DNA from: Pseudomonadota bacterium
Lineage (GTDB): Bacteria > Pseudomonadota > Gammaproteobacteria > Steroidobacterales > Woeseiaceae
Direction of reading: 5' to 3'
Assembly (NCBI GenBank): GCA_022567775.1
Contig: JADFGH010000010.1
Location: forward strand, 1-14,630
DNA: 14,630 bases
Made by a program: the position numbers and the translations under genes. This document shows, one piece after another, positions 5,597 through 14,630 of the stretch (positions are counted from its first letter, which is position 1; each line of letters opens with the position of its first letter). Below the pieces are notes generated by a model that was not told where the DNA came from, made no database searches, and saw nothing but the letters and a program-made list of their open reading frames with translations.

Positions 5597-6972
5597 CAGC
5601 TACGGCGCCAGCGTGTTCCCGACGATCCGTCCTCTATGGTAATACCGCGATCAGCAAGATTGTCACGTATCTCGTCTGCTGCCGCGTAGTCACCACTGCT
5701 GCGCGCCTGTTCGCGCTGCGTCAGTAATGATTCGATTTCCGCTGCGTCCAGGTCACCCTCATCCGACCCTGAGAACCATTCCTCCGGGTCGCTTTGCATG
5801 AGCCCGACCAGATCGCCTGCCGCCAACAGTTCTGCCGCGAGTTTTTGCCGTTCTGCCGGATCCTCTGTCTTGTTGAGTGCCCTTGCGCGATCAAACATCC
5901 CCGCCAGGGCCCTGGGCGTGTTCAAATCATCCTCAAGCGCCTCAACGAAGGTCGCCGGTGGCCGGGCTGAAGACCGTACGGCATCGTCAATGTCGATGCC
6001 TCTTACCGCGCCGTACAAACGATCCAGCTTGCGGTGTGCATCATCGAGTGTCTCGTCGGACCAGTCCAGTGGTTGACGATAATGCGCACTCAGCAGCGCC
6101 AGGCGAATGACCTCACCGCGTGTCGTCTTGATCAAATCGTGAACCAGCAACACGTTGCCCAGCGACTTCGACATCTTGGTGCTGTCGATACTCAGAAATC
6201 CGTTGTGCACCCAAAAGCGTGCGAACGGTTCGCCATCATGAACGCAGGTACTTTGCGCCAGTTCGTTTTCATGATGCGGGAAAACAAGGTCCTGACCACC
6301 GGCATGAATGTCGATCGTACGGCCAAGATGCGCGGCTGACATGGCAGAGCATTCGATGTGCCATCCGGGGCGGCCCCGGCCCCAGGGCGATTCCCAGCCT
6401 GGTAATTCCGGCGTCGATGGTTTCCACAAGACGAAGTCCTGCGGTGCTTTCTTGTATGGCGCGACCTCTACCCGTGCGCCAGCAATCATTTCCCTGATAT
6501 CGCGTTTTGACAGCTTTCCATAGCCGGGATCTGCTGCAACGTCGAACAGCACATGGCCCTCCGCCTCATAGGCGTATCCCTTTTCTATCAGCGCAACAAT
6601 CATCTCGATCATCTCATCGACATGCTGCGTCGCGCGCGGCTCTATGTCTGGCGGCAATACCCCGAGTGCCGCCATGTCCTCGTTGTAGGCCTTGATAAAA
6701 CGTTCGGTTATTTCGCCGATCGGCTTGCCGGTTTCGATTGACGCCTGGTTGATCTTGTCATCAACGTCAGTGATGTTTCTTGCAAACGTGAGCTTGTATC
6801 TGCGCCGCAACAAGCGCGCGAGCAAATCGAAGATGACAGCAGGACGGGCATTTCCAATGTGGGCATAGTTATAAACGGTGGGACCGCAGAGGTACATCGT
6901 GACCTCCCCGGCCTTCAACGGCTCAAACTCGATCTTCTCGCCTCTCAATGTGTCATGCAGGTAAATGCTCAT
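5596..6972 (-). CDS. cysS: Cysteinyl-tRNA synthetase
   Basis: This is a complete 458-aa class I aminoacyl-tRNA synthetase that charges tRNA-Cys. The HIGH-type signature is HIGN at 38-41, and KMSKS is at 266-270. The zinc ligands that give cysteine selectivity are Cys29 ([13 protein letters not shown]), Cys208 (WHIECSAMS), and His233 and Glu237 (FPHHENE). The C-terminal DALR-like helical domain follows from about 300, ending in the short basic tail GTRWRRS. The length is normal for bacterial CysRS. No strong ribosome binding site precedes the ATG. It is the first gene of the cysS-sufE-yidD-membrane protein run and couples directly to sufE. A start at the ATG is supported by the standard N-terminal [17 protein letters not shown] segment. 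Confidence 0.97.
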   Translation of the reverse strand: MSIYLHDTLRGEKIEFEPLKAGEVTMYLCGPTVYNYAHIGNARPAVIFDLLARLLRRRYKLTFARNITDVDDKINQASIETGKPIGEITERFIKAYNEDMAALGVLPPDIEPRATQHVDEMIEMIVALIEKGYAYEAEGHVLFDVAADPGYGKLSKRDIREMIAGARVEVAPYKKAPQDFVLWKPSTPELPGWESPWGRGRPGWHIECSAMSAAHLGRTIDIHAGGQDLVFPHHENELAQSTCVHDGEPFARFWVHNGFLSIDSTKMSKSLGNVLLVHDLIKTTRGEVIRLALLSAHYRQPLDWSDETLDDAHRKLDRLYGAVRGIDIDDAVRSSARPPATFVEALEDDLNTPRALAGMFDRARALNKTEDPAERQKLAAELLAAGDLVGLMQSDPEEWFSGSDEGDLDAAEIESLLTQREQARSSGDYAAADEIRDNLADRGITIEDGSSGTRWRRS

Positions 6973-7000
6973 GCCCGGCGGCTGCTTGCCTCAGTTGGAA

Positions 7001-7026
7001 AGCCGCAATGATAGCAATATGCGGCT
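7001..7026 (-). terminator. Weak hairpin between membrane protein gene and cysS
   Basis: AGCCGCA (7001-7007) and TGCGGCT (7020-7026) form a perfect 7-bp stem with a 12-nt loop. It lies just after the stop of the gene at 7029. On the minus strand only TT follows the stem, so termination would be weak. It may attenuate read-through into cysS. Confidence 0.35.
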
Positions 7027-7028
7027 AT

Positions 7029-7727
7029 TTAGAAACGGCCTTCCGATTTCGGGAATCGTCCGGCGCGCCGCTTCGCCGCAACCGGTTGCGGCTCGCGCAT
7101 GGCGATCGCCCTGGCCTGGTAGGTGTATTCGATAGTGCCGATGAGCCAGAAGAAATAACCGATAAGCTCGATGAATTCTTCGACAGCAAGTTTGACGATA
7201 CGTTGGTACTCGTCGCCCATGATTGCCATCCACAATGGTTCGTGCCCTACCAGCCGAACAAACGCGAAGATAATGACAGCACCGGCGAACAACAGGGTCA
7301 GTCCGGGTGACGGCCACATGCGCAGCCAGGCGATACGAAAGCGGCGGCGATTGCGATAGGTATAAACGATCACCAGCGCAGCGACGAATCCCGTCAGGAA
7401 TTGCCAGAAATTGTCAGCTACGAATCGATCCAGAAAATAATCTGCTTCGCGAATCATGAAGGCGAGCGCCATGCCGCCGAACAGGAACGCGATGGGCCGT
7501 TGCGAAGGACAGTTTTTTGCGACCCACGCATAAAGCAGCCCGCAGATACCAAGTATGCCGGGCTGAATGATCTCGAGCGGGGAATACTCACTGGTGCCGA
7601 GGGTGTCACCGGGACCGGTAAATACATGCAGCTTGAGACTGCCAGGCGCAGTGATCTCCAGCATGGTCAGCAGCCACGTGAACAATGCGATACCGAGGAA
7701 ATAAAATACGTATCGAAGAATTGCCAT
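7029..7727 (-). CDS. Six-helix integral membrane protein, unknown function
   Basis: This 232-aa protein has about six predicted membrane helices (roughly 4-22, 55-71, 78-93, 107-124, 142-160 and 183-200). Conserved-looking charged positions sit near the helix edges (READYFLDRF at 93-102 and VEEFIEL at 182-188), as seen in some integral membrane enzymes or carriers. The C-terminus is a basic tail (REPQPVAAKRR). I do not recognise a family. The ATG has no clear ribosome binding site, but it begins directly with the first hydrophobic helix. It lies downstream of lptE, where many gammaproteobacteria carry holA, and upstream of cysS on the same strand. A separate promoter in the 130-bp gap before it is possible but not identified. 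Confidence 0.75.
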   Translation of the reverse strand: MAILRYVFYFLGIALFTWLLTMLEITAPGSLKLHVFTGPGDTLGTSEYSPLEIIQPGILGICGLLYAWVAKNCPSQRPIAFLFGGMALAFMIREADYFLDRFVADNFWQFLTGFVAALVIVYTYRNRRRFRIAWLRMWPSPGLTLLFAGAVIIFAFVRLVGHEPLWMAIMGDEYQRIVKLAVEEFIELIGYFFWLIGTIEYTYQARAIAMREPQPVAAKRRAGRFPKSEGRF

Positions 7728-7856
7728 GTAAAGCTGCCGATAAAAGGAGTCCCCAGCCTACATATTGCACAGTGCGCCGAATTATCGCCAGTCCACCTAT
7801 AGCTAAGTTATTGTTTTCCTATGGTCCGCGTAAATTGAAAACCGGATCACCGGCCG

Positions 7857-10872
<3,016 letters not shown>

Positions 10873-10877
<5 letters not shown>

Positions 10878-12054
10878 GCCGGTAATGCTCCATGAGAATC
10901 CTTGCAACCTCGGGCCGTGAGAATTCCGGTGGCGGAGCAACGCCCTGACTGAGCATCTCGCGGAGCCGCGTGCCGGACAGAATGATGTAATCGTCCGGCG
11001 TGTGATCTTCCACTTCACGCATCATCACAACCCGGTTCAGCTTCCTGGACCAGGCCGTATGGTCGGCAGCGAATATTTCGATTTCCAGAGCATCGTCCGG
11101 CAGATGTTCGAAAATATCCTGCGCATCAAACGCGCCGTAAAAATCGCCAACGCCAGCGTGATCACGACCGACGATCAGGTGCGTTGCGCCCATATTCTGG
11201 CGAAAGACAGCATGCAATACAGCCTCACGAGGCCCCGCGTAAAGCATGTCGAATCCATAGCCGTTGACCATGACGGTATTCTCGGGGAAATAGACTTCAA
11301 CCATCTTGCGAATACAGTCATTGCGAACCGATGCCGGGATATCGCCTTCCTTGAGCTTGCCGAGCAACATGTGTATGACGATACCGTCAGCACCGATTCG
11401 TTCCTGCGCCATCCGGCACAGTTCTTCATGAGCGAGATGCATTGGATTGCGGGTCTGAAACGCAACTACCTTGCTCCATCCGCGGCTTTGTATTTCTTCA
11501 CGAATTTCCACGGCAGTCCTGAACGTGTCTGAAAATTCATCGCGGAAATAACTGAAATTCAATACTTCAATATCTCCTGCTATGCAGTATTTGCCGAGAG
11601 TTCGGAAGACAGCAACGCCAGGGTGCGCGACGTCGGAGGTCCCGTAGACCTGCTTGATAATGGTTGCTATCTGGTCCGGGCTTAACTCTTCAATGCTCGC
11701 GACATTCATGACTGCCAGGACAGGGTTGCCGGCTGTATTCGGATCGCGCAGTGCGATTCGACCGGCACCCTCGATGCTGCCGATATCGTGCGTCAGATTC
11801 AGTATGGGCACGGGCCAGAACAGGCCGCTTGTTGTCCGCATGCCGGATGCAACACTCATTGCGTCGGCGATATTCATGAAGCCTTCGAGCGGTGTAAAGT
11901 AGCCAGCGCCAAGCATGACGGCGTTGGCGGCGGCCGCCGAATTCAGCAACAGTGAGGGCAGCGTTTCCGCCTCGGTCAGTAATTGCCGATTCTGCTCAGG
12001 GTCAGCGACAAAAAGTGGTTTCAGGGCGTCCGCCCCGTGTGGTCTGATCATCAT
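10873..12054 (-). CDS. sat: Sulfate adenylyltransferase (ATP sulfurylase, Sat type)
   Basis: This 393-aa enzyme makes adenosine 5'-phosphosulfate (APS) and pyrophosphate from ATP and sulfate. The catalytic and nucleotide-binding motifs are intact: QTRNP at 200-204 with HLAH at 206-209, and GRDHAG at 296-301. The N-terminal PUA-like domain and C-terminal part fit the homomeric Sat family, not the heterodimeric CysD/CysN GTPase-linked enzyme used by E. coli. The ATG at 12054 has AGGA 6 nt upstream, and that site includes the cysC stop codon. It is the third gene of tetR-cysC-sat. Together with cysC it gives PAPS. The assimilatory or sulfotransferase-supply direction is more likely than dissimilatory sulfur oxidation, because cysC is paired with it and no apr or dsr genes are visible; this is an inference. 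Confidence 0.95.
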
Positions 12055-12062
12055 CGGCTTTC

Positions 12063-12734
12063 CTACAAAACGGCAGCGGTCGTGCCGCCTGCCTGATCGT
12101 CGGCGCGGGTGTAGTAACTGCGCATGATAATTCCGTTATCGATCAGGTAATCGACGACAATCGATACCTCCTGCTCCAGCGTCATCTCGTCGGTCCTGAG
12201 ATGAATTTCCGGCTTTGCCGGCGCCTCGTAGGGATCATCGATGCCGGTGAAATTCTTGATCAGGCCGGCACGAGCTTTCTTGTACAGACCCTTCGGATCA
12301 CGCTCCTCCGCTACCGCAAGAGAGCAGTCAACAAATACTTCAACGAATTCAAGATCAGCCGCCTCGTGAAGTTCACGCACCTCGTCGCGATCTGCCTTGT
12401 ACGGGCTGATGAAGCTCGATAAGGCAATCGTGCCGGCGTCGCCGAACAATTTCGCGATCTCGCCGATTCGACGAATATTTTCTTTTCGGTCCTGCTCGGA
12501 AAACCCGAGATTCTTATTGATTCCGAGACGCACGTTGTCACCATCCAGGCGATAAGACAGTTTGCCGATGTCAAACAGCGCCTGCTCCAGCGCGACAGCA
12601 ATCGTGCTCTTGCCGCTGCCCGATAATCCGGTGAACCAGATCGTCACGCCCTTTTGGCGCAGAATCTGGTATCGGTCTTCCCTGGATATCTGGCCATCCT
12701 GCCAGGTCACGTTGGTCGCTTTTTGCTCAGCCAT
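12063..12734 (-). CDS. cysC: Adenylylsulfate (APS) kinase CysC
   Basis: This is a 223-aa cytoplasmic kinase that phosphorylates APS at the 3' position to give PAPS. The Walker A loop is GLSGSGKST (36-44). LDGDNVR (63-69), SFISPYK with Ser109 (107-113), DPKGLYKKARAG (146-157) and FTGIDDPYEAP (162-172) are the APS-binding and lid motifs of the family. The length is slightly above the usual 200 residues because of a short C-terminal extension (YYTRADDQAGGTTAAVL). The ATG has AGGA 7 nt upstream and lies 2 nt after the tetR stop. Its own stop is 8 nt before sat and forms part of the sat ribosome binding site, so expression of the pair is tightly linked. Confidence 0.95.
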   Translation of the reverse strand: MAEQKATNVTWQDGQISREDRYQILRQKGVTIWFTGLSGSGKSTIAVALEQALFDIGKLSYRLDGDNVRLGINKNLGFSEQDRKENIRRIGEIAKLFGDAGTIALSSFISPYKADRDEVRELHEAADLEFVEVFVDCSLAVAEERDPKGLYKKARAGLIKNFTGIDDPYEAPAKPEIHLRTDEMTLEQEVSIVVDYLIDNGIIMRSYYTRADDQAGGTTAAVL

Positions 12735-12736
12735 GA

Positions 12737-13384
12737 TTAAATCCTGTCGGTCTTGTTATTACTGGGATTGGATCTTTCGATCGTCCGTCTCTCGCGAAAA
12801 CCGTTAATCAACAGATCAGTACATTTTTGAATGATGTCGAAAAGATCCAGGTCAGGATCGCGAACGATGATGTCGCCCCAGGCATTGCAAATACCGATCA
12901 CGGCCTGCGCTGCAAAGTGACAATCGATCGACCCCCGCAAGGCTCCGCTTCGCACACCTTCTTCGAATATTTCCTCGAGCAACTGGCGATAGCCGCTGCC
13001 GAGCACTTTGAGATTTCTGCGCTTTTCTTCCGGCAGGTACAAACGCTCATCGTTGTAAACCTTGAGTGCTTCGTTCCGCTCGCGGTAGCTGGAAAGGTGC
13101 GACGTAATGGTCGCCATTAACTTCGATTCGAATGATTGATCGCTGGCAGCAATCACTTTCATGTGCTCCACGTAGTCCTCGATGCCGAACAGGCAAACCT
13201 CGCCCAGCGCTTCTTCCTTTGACTTGAAGTAGTAATAAAGGCTGCCCTGTTTGATCCCCATGTGTTCGGCGATATCCCTGGTGCTGGAACCATGGAAGCC
13301 TTTTTCAGCAAACACTGCCGCGGCAGACCTGATCGCCTGCAGACGCTGTTGCTGGTATTTTTGACTTTCGGTATTCGCCGACAC
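12737..13384 (-). CDS. TetR-family transcriptional regulator
   Basis: This is a 215-aa one-component repressor-type regulator. The N-terminal helix-turn-helix is plain: AAAVFAEKGFHGSSTRDIAEHMGIKQGSLYYYFKSKEE (21-58) follows the TetR pattern closely, including TRDIAEHMGIKQGSLYYYF. The C-terminal part (about 75-200) is an all-helical ligand-binding and dimerisation domain with YNDERLYLPEEKRRN in the middle. It resembles regulators of lipid, acyl-CoA or steroid catabolism (KstR2/FadR type) more than drug-efflux TetRs, but this is a weak inference. Translation starts at a GTG with AGGA 8 nt upstream. It is the first gene of the operon with cysC and sat and probably represses its own promoter through the palindrome at 13417-13434. 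The ligand is unknown. Confidence 0.9.
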   Translation of the reverse strand: MSANTESQKYQQQRLQAIRSAAAVFAEKGFHGSSTRDIAEHMGIKQGSLYYYFKSKEEALGEVCLFGIEDYVEHMKVIAASDQSFESKLMATITSHLSSYRERNEALKVYNDERLYLPEEKRRNLKVLGSGYRQLLEEIFEEGVRSGALRGSIDCHFAAQAVIGICNAWGDIIVRDPDLDLFDIIQKCTDLLINGFRERRTIERSNPSNNKTDRI

Positions 13385-13416
13385 GGGGTTGTTCCTGCAC
13401 CACTGGATCAGCAGAA

Positions 13417-13434
13417 TTCTATAGATCTATAGAA
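13417..13434. promoter_or_regulatory. 18-bp perfect palindrome, probable TetR operator
   Basis: TTCTATAGATCTATAGAA is a perfect inverted repeat with no spacer, centred about 41 bp upstream of the tetR start codon in the lnt-tetR gap. TetR-family dimers bind palindromes of this size, usually overlapping the promoter of their own operon. TATAGA halves inside it could act as the -10 box. A TTGCCT at about 13439-13444 lies at a somewhat short -35 spacing (15 bp). The palindrome is seen directly; its role is inferred. Confidence 0.7.
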
Positions 13435-13491
13435 ATAAAGGCAAGGAATTTAGTTAGTTTAATAAAAACAGTAGCTTATAGTGCGATATAA

Positions 13492-14630
13492 TCAATTACC
13501 TGATTGATTTCTCCGTCTCGCGTAATCCCGCCAGGCAAACCCGGCAACGACAATCAGGACCAGCGAAATGATCGGGACATTGCCGGATTTGGCATAGGGG
13601 GTCAGCCCCTGGCGTGGCACGACGTCCTCCGTCACCGTGCCTGCTGCAAACTGCGGTATCGCGGCACCAAGTGCGCCATCCGCCGAAATGAAGGTGCTAA
13701 TCCCGGTATTCGTCGCCCGGACGACCGGACGTCCGACTTCCAACGCTCGCATCCGGGCGATTTCAAGGTGCTGATGCGGCGCAATCGAGTCACCGAACCA
13801 GGCATCATTGCTCACGTTAATCAGGATCGTCGCATCGGGCAGCGCGTACAATTGTTCCGCTGCATAGGCGTCTTCGTAACAAATTGCGACCGCAAGCTGC
13901 TGACCGTCAGGTGTTCGCAGCAAGGGCTGAACGGCATCACCAGGACTGATGTCTGAATTGGGCAGACTCATGAGCCGCATCCATTCACGCACGAAATCAG
14001 GCACCGGGAAAAACTCGCCGAAAGGAACAAGGTGGCGTTTCCGGTATATTTGCCGGCCGGCACCATCCAGCAGGACGACGCTGTTATAGACACGTTGTGA
14101 TTCGGTATCGCGCTCGAGAATGCCGAATAATAATGACTGATTTTGCGAGTTGAGATCGGTCTGCAAGGCACCGATGTAATCTTCGACCAGGTCGATATAA
14201 GACGGGATGGCGACCTCCGGCCAGACAATCAACTGACTGTCGGGGTTTTGCATAATTGAGTTTCTGTACAGCGTCAGAGTCGGGCGGAATTGATCCGCGT
14301 CCCACTTGCGATCCTGTGGAATTCCGCCTTGTACAATGGTCGCCGTCACGGCCGGTCCTGCTTCTTCCGTCCACTGGACATTCTGCAGCAACAGTCCGGC
14401 GGACCATGGAAGCAGTGCAGCAAATACAAGAACCCAGCGCCGGCGACCATGCGCGATGCCCGCCAGTAGCAAACCTGCTGCGCTAAACACCACCGCCAAC
14501 GATAGCCCATAGACGCCAAGCACTGGCGCGAACCCGACGAGTGGCGAATCGATCTGGCTATAGCCGAGGCTCATCCACGGAAAGCCACTCAGGAACCAGC
14601 CGCGCACCCATTCAATCGCCACCCAGACTG
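13492..14630 (-). CDS. lnt: Apolipoprotein N-acyltransferase (5' end outside window)
   Basis: Lnt adds the third acyl chain to the N-terminal Cys of lipoproteins in the inner membrane. The visible part covers the last membrane helices of the N-terminal half (beginning VWVAIEWVRGWFLSGFPW), the periplasmic nitrilase-like domain and the final C-terminal helix. Counting from the GTG at 14622, the catalytic residues are Glu136 (VWPEVAIP), Lys195 (YRKRHLVPFGEFFP) and Cys248 (AICYEDAY), matching the Glu-Lys-Cys triad of the family. The frame is open to the window edge and Lnt is usually near 500 residues, so about 130 N-terminal residues are missing and 14622 is not the start. The 107-bp gap after its stop holds the tetR promoter. 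The presence of Lnt fits the two lipoproteins encoded in this window. Confidence 0.95.
   Translation of the reverse strand, partial: VWVAIEWVRGWFLSGFPWMSLGYSQIDSPLVGFAPVLGVYGLSLAVVFSAAGLLLAGIAHGRRRWVLVFAALLPWSAGLLLQNVQWTEEAGPAVTATIVQGGIPQDRKWDADQFRPTLTLYRNSIMQNPDSQLIVWPEVAIPSYIDLVEDYIGALQTDLNSQNQSLLFGILERDTESQRVYNSVVLLDGAGRQIYRKRHLVPFGEFFPVPDFVREWMRLMSLPNSDISPGDAVQPLLRTPDGQQLAVAICYEDAYAAEQLYALPDATILINVSNDAWFGDSIAPHQHLEIARMRALEVGRPVVRATNTGISTFISADGALGAAIPQFAAGTVTEDVVPRQGLTPYAKSGNVPIISLVLIVVAGFAWRDYARRRNQSGN

Noticed and set aside
7801..7856. Terminator after lptE (CCGG-TGAT-CCGG followed by TTTT on the minus strand)
   Set aside because: The stem is only 4 bp with a 4-nt loop. The T-run is suggestive, but the hairpin is too weak to list as a supported terminator.

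Overview
The window looks like chromosomal DNA of a free-living gammaproteobacterium. It carries an lnt / leuS / lptE cell-envelope and translation block, SufE, YidD, class I CysRS, and lipoproteins with canonical lipoboxes. I cannot name the genus. Almost everything from 3896 to 14630 is on the minus strand and reads as ordinary, moderately GC-rich core DNA. The left part (about 1-3895) is more AT-rich and is an accessory, scarred region of gene fragments, small unknown genes and repeats.

Left region. Positions 1-174 encode an internal piece of GTP cyclohydrolase I (FolE). It is joined in frame to a short piece resembling the alpha subunit of sarcosine oxidase or a GcvT-like protein (about 175-250); neither gene is complete. 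A divergent pair follows: a membrane protein of unknown function (253-984, minus) and a lipoprotein (1155-1919, plus). Next come two related small ORFs (1921-2076 and 2628-2756, minus) that share a 79-bp block at 72/79 identity and flank an unknown 117-aa gene (2184-2537). From 2921 to 3085 there is a repeat nest: a 16-bp perfect inverted repeat, a 52-bp tandem duplication and GAATTCCC motifs. It ends against the stop codon of a five-helix membrane protein (3086-3595). Positions 3608-3895 hold no gene, only small hairpins and short repeats.

Middle region. cysS, sufE, yidD and a 345-aa membrane protein (6972 down to 3896) form a tightly overlapping minus-strand operon. It combines tRNA charging with cysteine, Fe-S sulfur transfer and membrane-protein insertion. 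Upstream lies a conserved-looking six-helix membrane protein (7029-7727), then lptE and leuS, which overlap by 8 bp.

Right region. A REP-like hairpin overlaps the sat stop codon and separates sat from leuS. The genes tetR, cysC and sat (13384 down to 10873) form one compact operon: a TetR-family regulator followed by the two enzymes that turn sulfate into PAPS. An 18-bp perfect palindrome upstream of tetR is the best candidate operator. This sulfate-activation operon sits between lnt (5' end beyond the window) and leuS, two genes that are neighbours in many gammaproteobacteria, so it looks like an insertion into a conserved cluster.

I see no CRISPR array, tRNA, rRNA or complete mobile element. 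The items I consider most worth a second look are the palindrome-controlled tetR-cysC-sat operon, the duplicated small-ORF family, the repeat nest, and the folE/soxA fusion scar.
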